From Candidatus Gastranaerophilales bacterium (lineage in GTDB: Bacteria; Cyanobacteriota; Vampirovibrionia; Gastranaerophilales; Gastranaerophilaceae), in the NCBI GenBank assembly GCA_944326585.1, contig CALVEN010000008.1, positions 1-55,871 on the forward strand: a stretch of 55,871 bases of DNA, read 5' to 3'. Positions 1 through 7,934 of this stretch are shown here, in pieces; the stretch's first letter is position 1, and each line of letters begins with the position of its first letter. A program made the position numbers and the translations under genes. Under the pieces are notes generated by a model. It was not told the origin of the DNA. It saw only the letters and a list, made by a program, of their open reading frames with translations, and made no database searches.

Positions 1-2
1 AT

Positions 3-59
3 AGGTTGTGGTAAATTTTAATTTACCGCAACAAAAATGTTTCTGTAATCAAAGATTAC
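3..59 (-). terminator. Two hairpins at the 3' end of the HxlR gene
   Basis: Two inverted repeats lie just beyond the stop of the minus-strand regulator gene. One is GTAATC/GATTAC around AAA (45-59). The other is GTTGTGGTAAA/TTTACCGCAAC (about 5-31), with one G-T pair. On the minus strand they follow the stop codon directly, so they could end that transcript. No clean U-run follows, so the call is tentative. Confidence 0.35.
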
Positions 60-74
60 CAAAACCTACTAATA

Positions 75-401
75 TTAATAACATTCCTCTTTGTATTTTA
101 ATCCCCATTCTTCCATTGACATTAATACAGATTTTAAACTTAAGCCGGTTTCTGTTAACGAATATTCAACTTTTGGAGGTACTTGTGCATATACTTTTCT
201 TTTAATTAATCCGTCATTTTCCATAGACCTTAAATTTGCAGTCAATACTTTTTGGGAAACATTCCCGACAGATTTTCTTAACTCTCCGAATCTTTTTGTA
301 CCATTTAATAAATCTCTTATTATTAACACTTTCCAGCGGTCTGAAATTAAAGAAAGTGTCACCTCTACTGGGCATTTAGGTAATTCGTTTTTGTTTTTCA
401 T
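75..401 (-). CDS. HxlR-family winged-helix transcriptional regulator
   Basis: The 108-residue product matches the HxlR/MarR-like family in length and motif order. It has the CPVEVTLSLISDRWKVLII helix near the N-terminus, then FGELRK and a recognition-helix region with VLTANLRSMENDGLI, then the wing with YSLTETG. Cys10 sits where HxlR/HypR regulators often carry a redox-sensing cysteine. An AAAGGA ribosome site precedes the start. It is divergent from a cupin gene, and a 9-bp inverted repeat lies between them. By family precedent it would control itself and the cupin in response to oxidants or electrophiles, which is inference. The family call is firm; the ligand is unknown. Confidence 0.9.
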   Translation of the reverse strand: MKNKNELPKCPVEVTLSLISDRWKVLIIRDLLNGTKRFGELRKSVGNVSQKVLTANLRSMENDGLIKRKVYAQVPPKVEYSLTETGLSLKSVLMSMEEWGLKYKEECY

Positions 402-475
402 ATAAAATCCTTTATTTAAGCAATAGTTTCAAAAAGGTAACTATAGAACATTAAAGTGCTTACTTTACATAAGTT

Positions 476-504
476 ACTTACATGTTTATTATATCCATGT
501 AAGT
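476..504. promoter_or_regulatory. Probable HxlR operator in the divergent promoter region
   Basis: A perfect inverted repeat, ACTTACATG (476-484) and CATGTAAGT (496-504), is separated by 11 bases. Its centre lies between the divergent HxlR and cupin genes. HxlR proteins bind dyads of this size as dimers, so this is the natural operator candidate. A half-site-like stretch (CTTACTTTACATAAG) lies just upstream. Confidence 0.55.
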
Positions 505-538
505 AAAAGTGTCAATACAAATTAAAAGGAGAACATTT

Positions 539-913
539 ATGACAAATTTTAGAATTTTAAAAATTGGAAAGTTAGATGAAGTTAGTAAAAACTATGAAAA
601 CGGTAAAGTATTTTTACACGATTTATTAGATTTAACAAGTTGCGAAATCTCAGTAAACTCTATGAGTGCCGGTGTAAAACTTCCATTTAATCATAAACAC
701 AAGCAAAATGAAGAAATTTATATTTTCTTAAAAGGCTATGGTTCAATGACTCTTGATAACGAAATAATAGACGTAAAAGAAGGAGATTGTATAAAAGTCT
801 TGCCGCAGGCTGTCAGAACAATGGAAGCCAAAAATGATTTGCAATATATTTGTATTCAGGCAAAAACTAATTCACTTGAACAATTTGGATTAGGCGATGC
901 CGAACTCTGTTAA
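539..913 (+). CDS. Small single-domain cupin protein
   Basis: The 124-residue product is one conserved beta-barrel cupin. Motif 1 has His52, His54 and Glu58/59 in HKHKQNEEIYIFLKG, a normal metal site. Motif 2 (EGDCIKVLPQAVRTME) has Arg93 where the fourth metal ligand His is usual, so metal binding may be by three ligands. I chose this start because AAAAGGAGAAC lies directly upstream; an in-frame ATG 30 bases earlier lacks a site. It is divergent from the HxlR gene and is probably its target. Cupins beside HxlR regulators are often linked to quinone or electrophile stress; the substrate here cannot be read. Confidence 0.8.
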   Translation: MTNFRILKIGKLDEVSKNYENGKVFLHDLLDLTSCEISVNSMSAGVKLPFNHKHKQNEEIYIFLKGYGSMTLDNEIIDVKEGDCIKVLPQAVRTMEAKNDLQYICIQAKTNSLEQFGLGDAELC

Positions 914-943
914 AATTTTATGTTATTATAAGACTATTTCTTT

Positions 944-972
944 GAGGTACTATGTTTGCAAGTACCTCTTTT
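944..972 (+). terminator. Rho-independent terminator after the cupin gene
   Basis: Perfect 8-bp stem GAGGTACT (944-951) and AGTACCTC (961-968) with a 9-base loop, followed by TTTTACTATTT. It lies 30 bases beyond the cupin stop. Confidence 0.7.
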
Positions 973-1058
973 ACTATTTCAGACATTGTTTATTTAAAAA
1001 CTATCTTTTAAGATAAATAACGGTGAGTATTGATAAAGTTTGGGCTTCAATTTGCCGA

Positions 1059-1096
1059 AAATAATCAAACCATGTGGAACAAATAATCAAACCATG
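1059..1096. repeat. 16-bp direct repeat at the 5' break of the zeta-like gene
   Basis: AAATAATCAAACCATG occurs at 1059-1074 and again at 1081-1096. The second copy runs into the truncated end of the zeta-like reading frame, so the duplication may mark the rearrangement that removed the gene's start. Confidence 0.6.
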
Positions 1097-1650
1097 CGTT
1101 CTTTTACAGCGGCAAAAGTACTTTGGCTAGCGAACTCTTACCTTCTGAAAATTTAGAATTCTTAAATGCAGATGAAGTTGCAAAAGAAATTTGTCCTCAA
1201 AGAATAGAAAGTGTAAAAATTAAAGCAGGTAAAATGGTTTTAGTTCGGCTTGAAAATTTACTAAATGCAGGAAAATCTTTTGCGATTGAAACGACCTTGT
1301 CAGGCAAAAATCATATAAAAACTATTGAAAAAGCCCGAAAATTAGGTTATCAAATTGTTGTAATATATTCTTATCTTGATAATCCTGTGTTATGTGAAAA
1401 CAGGATTAAAATAAGAGTATTGAACGGAGGACATAACATCCCGAAAGAAGATATTATCAGGCGTTTTTATCGTAGCAAAGAAAACTTTTGGAATATATAT
1501 AAAGATTTAGCAGATGAATGGAATTTATTCTACAATGGAGCTTCTGAATATATTTTAGTCGCTCAATGTAATAATAATGAGATTGAAATATTTAACGAAA
1601 ATTTGTATAATGAATTTATAAAGGATTTTAATAATGACAAAATTATCTGA
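1087..1650 (+). pseudogene. 5'-truncated zeta-toxin-like P-loop kinase
   Basis: The frame opens after a stop at 1084-1086 and reads through SGKSTLASELL (from 1108), the end of a Walker A motif. It continues with FLNADEVAKE, then AIETTLSG and a lid-like RRFYRSKENFWNIYKDLADEW. These are hallmarks of the zeta-toxin/AAA kinase family, which in characterised members phosphorylates UDP-sugars. The first glycines of the P-loop and the initial strand are missing, and no good start is visible; the nearest is a TTG at 1123 without a ribosome site. Without a full P-loop it should be inactive. It overlaps a small downstream ORF by 17 bases, as in toxin-antitoxin pairs. Confidence 0.7.
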
Positions 1651-1798
1651 AAAACTGTTAAAACTTGGCAATAGAGCAATAAAAAAAGCTCAGGAAAATA
1701 ATCGTAAAAACGGCATTCCAAATGTTTACTGCATAAATGGCAAGATAATTTTTGAATTACCTAATGGCGAGTTGACTACTCAATATAATTTTCCCTAA
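1634..1798 (+). CDS. Small protein (54 aa) coupled to the zeta-like gene, possible antitoxin
   Basis: An intact ATG frame overlaps the end of the zeta-like frame by 17 bases. The product starts MTKLSEKLLKLGNRAIKKAQ, an amphipathic helix, followed by NGIPNVYCINGKIIFELPNG, a likely short beta hairpin. Small proteins with a helix then a G-x-P-x-x-x-x-x-G-K segment commonly follow zeta-like kinases, so an antitoxin role is plausible; this is inference from position and layout. It is preserved although its partner is broken. Confidence 0.55.
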   Translation: MTKLSEKLLKLGNRAIKKAQENNRKNGIPNVYCINGKIIFELPNGELTTQYNFP

Positions 1799-1805
1799 AG
1801 TATAT

Positions 1806-3476
1806 TTATAAATCCATTTCATTTATCCCATTAAAAAATTCTATAAATTTTTCTTTTGGCACTGTAATTTCTTTTGAAAAACTTTCTTGAGGATCCAATA
1901 TATATACGTTTTTACTATCAGATCTTTTAACTGCATATTCGTGCATAGGTATTAAAGTAGTTTCATCGTCAAGTTTTAGAATTTCGTCACGATTATTTGA
2001 CACGGTTACTACATGATTTTCTTTATTAAAATCTCTTATTTGTTTTTCTGTTATTGTATTACCAAAATAACGTTCCTTAATTGATGAAATCAGATTAGCC
2101 GTATATGTTCTGCCATTTTTACCGGTTAAAATTTGAAATGCAAGGTGAGAATCATTCCCGTCAATGTCTAATTTTGTATTTATTCCTCTTTCTTTATAAA
2201 AATAGTTATCAATAGCCATTTCAATGGCTCTCACATCCGGATCGCCGTGACTCAGGTTATTATTACCGTTAATTTCTGCTGAACTAAAAGTATATGATTT
2301 ATTCACTCCTTTTAATGTTACTGTAACACTGCCATCTTCATGAGTTTGTATTGAATCTTCTAAGATTTTTTTCCCTTTAGGTTGCAACGACAAAGCCATA
2401 ATAGAAGAAATTAGCCAGCAATCGCCAATATTTCCTTGTTTAAAATCCTCATCAATTTTACCGTTTGCCGTGTCTGAATTTTTTGAATCAAAAGGTTTTC
2501 TTTTATTCAATTTGGATAAAAATAATTCAATATAATCTGTATTTACAAATCCGATTTTATTAAGTTGATATTCAGCTTCCCGGTTAATTTTTTGAGCAAT
2601 GTCTTTACAATAGACATCGTCTACATCCGATAAAGCCTTGGTAATGATTTTGACATATTCCAGCCGCTGTTCTTTGGAAAGACCTATTTCACATAGGATT
2701 GATGATATCAAAGATTCATTCATCTTCTTCTCATAATCTTTTAAAACGTCAAGTACAATGTCCTTATCAATCATATTAAGATGCTTGGCAAATTCTTTGC
2801 CGGTACCTAAGCCTTTTATATCATCGTATAACATATTTGCAAATAAATTTTCATGTGAATATTTACGATTTTTGTTATCTCTTTGAGATATTTCATACAA
2901 AACGCCGTTATGAAATATCTTATGAGTACCTGATTCAGAATCCTTTTCTTCTAAAATAATTCCATTTTTATCTTTTACAACCTCGTGAATAACTTCACCT
3001 AATGAATTGTATTTCAATTCGGCAGTTGTTTCATCAGTATAGTTGTATCTTAAACCTACACCGGTATTATCCTCATTCAATTGTTTGTTTTCCACATATT
3101 CAATATCGCCGGAAGAATTGATATGGGTTATTTTTCTCGTTCTTGTTTTATTATCAGATTCAGTTATTGTGATTGAATTATCACGTTTCCAAAATTGATA
3201 TATTATACTCTGCTGTTTTTGTGCAGAAGTCGCAACAAAAGTATGCCGCCCTTGTTCATCGTGTTCGATGTATTTGTATATACCTTCGGGATATTTTTTC
3301 TTTATATTTTCCAAACTATATTGTTCTTTCGGGTTTGTATCTTTATGTTCAATGCATAAGCCCTCATTATTATTTTGAATACCAAAATCAAAGATTTTTT
3401 CTGTCTGGCAAGCATCTGTGCCTTTACTATTAATTGGCATTTTATTATGTATACCGTTTACTTTATCTACATGCAT
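1806..3476 (-). CDS. Calpain-like (family C2) cysteine protease with N-terminal YD-type repeats
   Basis: The 556-residue protein has a C-terminal papain-fold domain. Its QGNIGDCWLISSIMALS motif matches the calpain QGxLGDCW signature, with catalytic Cys353; His512 in MHEYAVKRS follows. The third catalytic position, usually Asn in calpains, appears to be Asp528 in ILDPQES. Residues about 60-200 carry D/N-G-rich strand repeats (YNSLGEVIHEVV, DKNGIILEEK) like YD/RHS repeats. No signal peptide is visible. AGAAGGA precedes the ATG by a normal distance; an overlapping earlier ATG hits a stop at once. Bacterial calpain-like proteins are often secreted or host-directed, but the target here is unknown. 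Confidence 0.8.
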   Translation of the reverse strand: MHVDKVNGIHNKMPINSKGTDACQTEKIFDFGIQNNNEGLCIEHKDTNPKEQYSLENIKKKYPEGIYKYIEHDEQGRHTFVATSAQKQQSIIYQFWKRDNSITITESDNKTRTRKITHINSSGDIEYVENKQLNEDNTGVGLRYNYTDETTAELKYNSLGEVIHEVVKDKNGIILEEKDSESGTHKIFHNGVLYEISQRDNKNRKYSHENLFANMLYDDIKGLGTGKEFAKHLNMIDKDIVLDVLKDYEKKMNESLISSILCEIGLSKEQRLEYVKIITKALSDVDDVYCKDIAQKINREAEYQLNKIGFVNTDYIELFLSKLNKRKPFDSKNSDTANGKIDEDFKQGNIGDCWLISSIMALSLQPKGKKILEDSIQTHEDGSVTVTLKGVNKSYTFSSAEINGNNNLSHGDPDVRAIEMAIDNYFYKERGINTKLDIDGNDSHLAFQILTGKNGRTYTANLISSIKERYFGNTITEKQIRDFNKENHVVTVSNNRDEILKLDDETTLIPMHEYAVKRSDSKNVYILDPQESFSKEITVPKEKFIEFFNGINEMDL

Positions 3477-3710
3477 ACCATCAATCCTTCTAACAAAACG
3501 TTAATATCTGTTACTTTATATATCGGTATATTAAAAAAAAACTTTTGCCTTTATTAAAAAATCTTTACTAATTGTTATGAATTAGTAAGTTTAATTTGCA
3601 TTAAAACATACACGGCATATCTGTCAATTATAAATCTTCAACAAAAAAGTTTGAATTTTGTCCAACACGGGGAGTTTTAGTATAAGGAGGGGGTATTAAG
3701 TCTTTTATGT

Positions 3711-4167
3711 TTAATTTTCTTTTTTCATGTTTGATAGTATAGTTTTCTTTAATTTATCAATTTTTTTAGCTGCGTTTTGTTCTGCTTTTTGTGCATCAGT
3801 CTTGAAGTTCGGGTTATATTTGCTGAAAAGTTTTTCAAAAACTTTTTTTGCGGCGTCTTTATATTCCGTATAAACTTCGTTATCATGTTCGTCGAAGTAG
3901 GCTTCCGCTTTAACCTCGCTAATTATAGGTTCGCCGTTTTCATACATAACTGCCCGAACTCTTTCAACGCGATCCGTATCATAGGTTACGTTAATCTTAT
4001 AAAGATATTCTTTCCCGTCATTAACACTTTCCATAAGCGTTTGATTTTTTTTTGAATAATTTTAAATCGGTTTTGCCCAAATTATTAACATAATCATTTA
4101 TGGCTTTAGATGTCTGAAATTTGCCTCGAAATGAAATATTCGGATTGTTGTTGAAGATTGGTTTCAT
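3711..4167 (-). pseudogene. Small SFxG-motif protein, frameshifted at an A9 tract
   Basis: AAGGAG precedes an ATG at 4167. The frame starts MKPIFNNNPNISFRGKFQTS and runs into a stop after a tract of nine A on the coding strand (plus strand 4045-4053). With eight A it would read on as KLFKKNQTLMESVNDGKEYLYK and continue to 3711, giving about 151 residues. The repaired protein resembles the intact gene at 39372-39764 along its N-terminal half (SFSGKF, FKLFKRN, QQVNDGKVY) and again near KYNPN. The distance from 4167 to the downstream frame is one base over a multiple of three, which fits a single-base shift. Function unknown; it may be a decayed gene, slippage-corrected, or an assembly error. 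Confidence 0.75.
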
Positions 4168-4365
4168 TTGCTAAACTCCTTATATTATACAGGATGTGTG
4201 TTCCGGAAGAATCTGCCGTGCAATATTAAAAGTATTTTTATTAATAATCCGGCATTTCATATTTTGTCCTCCGGTTATGATATATTAAATCTTAAAAAAA
4301 ATAAATTTGTTAATTTAATGAGATAATATTAAGGTATATTAATTTTTGGTGTATAATAAGAGTAT

Positions 4366-4452
4366 GGAGAGGTGTCCGAGTGGTTTAAGGTGCGGATCTC
4401 GAAAGTCTGTGAAGGGTAACACCTTCCGTGGGTTCAAATCCCACCCTCTCCG
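4366..4452 (+). tRNA. tRNA-Ser (anticodon CGA)
   Basis: A full cloverleaf with a long class II variable arm is present. Acceptor GGAGAGG pairs with CCTCTCC, with discriminator G as usual for serine. The anticodon loop is CTCGAAA, and the T-loop is TTCAAAT. CCA is not encoded. Confidence 0.93.
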
Positions 4453-4453
4453 A

Positions 4454-4490
4454 ATAAAACGGAATGACAAAAGTCATTCCGTTTTATTTT
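4454..4490. terminator. Strong bidirectional terminator after tRNA-Ser
   Basis: A perfect 15-bp stem (4454-4468 with 4473-4487), core CGGAATGAC/GTCATTCCG, closes on AAAA and ends in TTTATTTT. A-runs and T-runs on both sides let it serve tRNA-Ser and the convergent gene ending at 4521. Confidence 0.85.
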
Positions 4491-4520
4491 GAACTTCAAC
4501 AAAAAATGATTTTGGGTTAA

Positions 4521-6344
4521 TTAATCTATGTTCCCGTTTTCGTCAAATGTGATCTTTTTGACCTGATTACCATCGTATATGTATTGCACTCCTGCGAAGA
4601 ATGCGAAGCCATCCGTTGCAGGCTTAAAGCGTTCTTCCCTCAACAGCCTGCCGTTTTCGTCATGTTCACATTCCACAAAGTATTCTATATTCCCTTGAGG
4701 GGTATATATTATTTGCCGTCCGAAATTATAATTGATTACGTCAGTGTCAATATCTTCATTTTTTGCAAAATGATTCAAATAACCGTTAGAATTGTAGACA
4801 TCTTGCTGTAATAAATTTCCTTTGGCATCGTAATGATTATATTGGCAGGATTCCAAACTTCCGTCGTCCTTGTATGAATAAATTACGGAAGGAAGAGAAT
4901 AATAATCTGACTGATTGTCATATATCTTTATTATTCTGCCGTTGCTGTCATAACTGTATGTTTGACCGTTGTCCTGAACATAACTCTTATTCGCTCTTTC
5001 GGGATTTGCCGTAATATGTTCATTGGCAGGAAGCGATATTTGTTTCGGCGGTAAGTCGCTTTCAGCTACCGGTTGCGGTAAGTTTTCTGGTACTTCCGGA
5101 ACGTCAATTTTAGTATCTGCAGCAGGTGTTTCGTTAACAGTTGCGTCAATATTTTTAAGTGAAATTGTGCTGCCGTTTTTCAGGGTTATAGAAGGCGGAA
5201 GCTCAATTTCCGACGGCATCAGTGATGAACGATAGTCTACTCCCGCATTATCTTTCAGCTGATGAACAATTTCCATTATTGTTTTATGGTCGGATACGCC
5301 GTATTTATTTTGGACAATTACATACCAGTATTCGCCCTTTTGTACTGTATGTTTATAGCTGACGGGATTTCCGTTTTCATCTATATTAACCTTGCTTGTT
5401 ATATTACCGTCTTTATCTTTTTCGGTTTTTACTCTTTGTCCGTTCAGGGTTGTAATTTCAGTCGTAGAACCGTCTTGATTTTGAGTTATTGTTTTTAGTG
5501 TTTGTCCTGTGGAATCTTTGTGGACTTCGGTTTTGATTCCGTTTTCGGTTTTGGTTTCAATTACGGAACCGTCATCGTTATAGGTAAAGTCTACGGTTTC
5601 GGTTATTCCGTCGCCTTTAGTTGTTATTTTTTTCGTAACTCTGTTGTTTTCATCCAAAAACTCTTTTACGGTACCCTTTTCTCTGTATTTTTCGGTTATT
5701 TCACCATTTTCGCCATATTCCGTTGTAACAACCGTATTATTATTTGTTTCAATTGTTTTAGTCAGGTTGCCATCGGCGTCATATTGAGATACGGTCGTTT
5801 TGCCGTCGTTTGTTTCGGTAACGGTTTTGCCGTTTTCGTCATAAGAAGTTGTCTTTTTATAATTTTCGCCTTCTTCGTTTTCTTCAATAAGCGTTTTATT
5901 ACCGTCACTGTCCATTGTGTAGCGTTCTGTTTTTGTAATATTGTTTGCATCGGGCTTGTATACAACCGTGGTTTCCCCGTTTTCGCCGGTAACCGCGCTT
6001 GATACGGAATCCGTATCCGCCTGTATGGTTTGTAAAAAGTCATATAAATCTTTTTGTTTTAATTCATGACCTTTTTCAAGCCCGAGACTTTTGAAGAATT
6101 TTTTTGTCTCCAGCTTATCTAAATTGTCATTTTGGGCAAATTTTTCTATGTCTTGTTGCATTGCTTTGAGTTCGGCTTCGTCAAGAATATTGTCGTTATT
6201 TTTATCGTATTTTGAAAATACGGAATCCGTCAGCTTTTGAGATACTTTAGTGCCAAAGTCGTTTTTTTGGATGCCGTTAAAGTTCTCAAAATCCATTTTT
6301 TGTTTTCTGCCGATGGAAAAACCGTTATTTTCTATGCCGCTCAT
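4521..6344 (-). CDS. EF-hand / YD-repeat protein with LysM-like segment
   Basis: The 607-residue protein starts at MSGIENN, directly after AAAAAGGAG; a longer in-frame start has no ribosome site. Near residue 40 is an EF-hand loop, DKNNDNILDEAE, with acidic Ca-binding positions, and a second helical pair follows. Residues about 95-310 are a run of short antiparallel repeats of the DENGN / YDADGNLTKT type, as in YD/RHS and MORN-like sheets. A YKHTVQKGEYWYVIVQNKYG segment resembles LysM, which binds peptidoglycan glycans. A proline-rich linker and more YD-type strands end the protein. No N-terminal signal peptide is seen. A wall-associated or exported calcium-binding role is inference. Confidence 0.7.
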   Translation of the reverse strand: MSGIENNGFSIGRKQKMDFENFNGIQKNDFGTKVSQKLTDSVFSKYDKNNDNILDEAELKAMQQDIEKFAQNDNLDKLETKKFFKSLGLEKGHELKQKDLYDFLQTIQADTDSVSSAVTGENGETTVVYKPDANNITKTERYTMDSDGNKTLIEENEEGENYKKTTSYDENGKTVTETNDGKTTVSQYDADGNLTKTIETNNNTVVTTEYGENGEITEKYREKGTVKEFLDENNRVTKKITTKGDGITETVDFTYNDDGSVIETKTENGIKTEVHKDSTGQTLKTITQNQDGSTTEITTLNGQRVKTEKDKDGNITSKVNIDENGNPVSYKHTVQKGEYWYVIVQNKYGVSDHKTIMEIVHQLKDNAGVDYRSSLMPSEIELPPSITLKNGSTISLKNIDATVNETPAADTKIDVPEVPENLPQPVAESDLPPKQISLPANEHITANPERANKSYVQDNGQTYSYDSNGRIIKIYDNQSDYYSLPSVIYSYKDDGSLESCQYNHYDAKGNLLQQDVYNSNGYLNHFAKNEDIDTDVINYNFGRQIIYTPQGNIEYFVECEHDENGRLLREERFKPATDGFAFFAGVQYIYDGNQVKKITFDENGNID

Positions 6345-6458
6345 TAAAATTTGCTCCTTTTTATGAATATATACGGTCAGTTTCACCAAAAACTTTAAGA
6401 ATAAAAATTTTATTTAACATTTAGTTACACGATTTTTATTATATAAAAATTCCGCATT

Positions 6459-6488
6459 AAAAAAGACCGGTTTTTGCCGGTCTTTTTT
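6459..6488 (-). terminator. Terminator after gap
   Basis: Perfect 12-bp stem AAAAAAGACCGG (6459-6470) with CCGGTCTTTTTT (6477-6488), six-base loop, 18 bases beyond the gap stop. The U-run is present when read on the minus strand. Confidence 0.8.
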
Positions 6489-6505
6489 GAGCTTTTGGTG
6501 TCAGG

Positions 6506-7696
6506 TTATTTGATTTGAGCACCGTATTCGCTTACCAGTGTAGCAAGGCTTCTTGTATAACCGAATTCGTTATCGTACCAAACTTTCATACCGATGTGGT
6601 TGCCGTTTACTACTTTAATTGCTTCCGGTATATATAAGCCGCTTTCTACCTGTCCTTGAGCATCTCTTGAAGTTGATCCTTTAGGAGCTTTTTTGATTAA
6701 GTTTGCATATCTCGGATCATTTTCAGCTTCTTTAAGAGCTTCTTTTAATTCAGCTTCGGTTACAGGTTTTTTAGTAACGATTGAAAGTACTGCCATTGAA
6801 ACTGCAGAGGTCGGAACTCTTGTAGCAAATCCGTCCATCATACCGTTCAAGTGCGGAATTACTTTACCTGTAGCTTTTGCTGCGCCTGTTGTGGTCGGAA
6901 TCATTACATCCAATACACCTCTGTTTTTAGCGTCAGCTTTTGATTTAGCTTTGTCTGTTACTGATTGAGAACCTGTTGCTGCGTGAGTTGTATCAACAAT
7001 TACGCTTTCAATACCGAATTTTTCATCAATCAATTTGATGTACGGTGAAATACAGGTTGTTGTGCAGCTTGCTGCTGAAACAACGTTGCCGTTTGCAGCA
7101 ATTTCAGGAATCTTTTCAGAGTTTACACCCGGAATGATTGTCAGCATGCCGTCTTTTGCAGGTGCTGAAAGTACTGCACCTTTAACTGTTCCGCCAAGGT
7201 GTTTTTGCATTTTGTCAATAGTAGTATTAGCACCGGTTGTGTCAACAACGATTTCTGTGTTGTTTTCTGACCAGTCTACCGGATTTCTTGTTGCGACAAC
7301 TTCAATTGTTTCTTTGCCGCCGCGTTTTGATTTAACTTCTAAGAATGTTTTATCATTTTCTCTTTTTACATCCAATTTAATATTGTCAGGCATTGCACCC
7401 AATACGTTTGAATGAGTGATTTGTGCGATAAGATCTTCTTCCGGAACATCATTGATTGTTTTGCCGTCTTTAAGACCCATTGAACCCATGTTAAGCATTA
7501 CAAGGTTTTGTTTAGCGTAAACATTGCTTAATTTATCCCATGATGTATAAACACCCGGTGTGCCGTGTTTTGCTAAAATGTATTGACGGCCGTAATTTTT
7601 ACCGATACCGCTGCCTGCCCCGTTAACACCTACTTGAACTAACTTTTTGTCGTTCTTCTTTTCAATCCCTGTGAAACTAATTTTTTGTACTTGCAT
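6506..7696 (-). CDS. gap: Divergent glyceraldehyde-3-phosphate dehydrogenase
   Basis: This 396-residue GAPDH makes 1,3-bisphosphoglycerate in glycolysis. The catalytic pair is clear: Cys211 in SAASCTTTC and His238 in DTTHAATGSQS, with the canonical 27-residue spacing. Several family constants are altered. The usual SCTTNC reads SCTTTC. The nucleotide-binding loop is VNGAGSGIGKNYG, with an extra residue compared with INGFGRIGR. The acidic residue normally ending strand 2 is not evident, so coenzyme preference may differ. The N-terminus adds about 20 residues, including ISFTG. AAAGGAG precedes the ATG, and a terminator follows the stop. It is monocistronic. Confidence 0.88.
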   Translation of the reverse strand: MQVQKISFTGIEKKNDKKLVQVGVNGAGSGIGKNYGRQYILAKHGTPGVYTSWDKLSNVYAKQNLVMLNMGSMGLKDGKTINDVPEEDLIAQITHSNVLGAMPDNIKLDVKRENDKTFLEVKSKRGGKETIEVVATRNPVDWSENNTEIVVDTTGANTTIDKMQKHLGGTVKGAVLSAPAKDGMLTIIPGVNSEKIPEIAANGNVVSAASCTTTCISPYIKLIDEKFGIESVIVDTTHAATGSQSVTDKAKSKADAKNRGVLDVMIPTTTGAAKATGKVIPHLNGMMDGFATRVPTSAVSMAVLSIVTKKPVTEAELKEALKEAENDPRYANLIKKAPKGSTSRDAQGQVESGLYIPEAIKVVNGNHIGMKVWYDNEFGYTRSLATLVSEYGAQIK

Positions 7697-7934
7697 TTTT
7701 ACTCCTTTACTTTATAAAAAAAATAGTATGTGTATATGGATTTAACTCCCGTAAAAATAAATTTTGCTAGTTGGCAAATTACACTGTTACAAAACTAAAC
7801 ATTGATGCAGCTGTGTTATTTATTATACTTCAAACAAAAGACAGTAAACACTTTGTTAAATTATGTAAATTCACAAAGTTTTTACCCTTAACAATTTTGG
7901 AGCCGTTTTGTAAGATGTATAAAAAGGAGGATTC

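Noticed and set aside
5502-6002. Phe/Cys/Val-rich frame antisense to the YD-repeat protein
   Set aside because: Composition is the mirror of the Asp/Glu/Lys-rich repeats of the true gene; no start signal.
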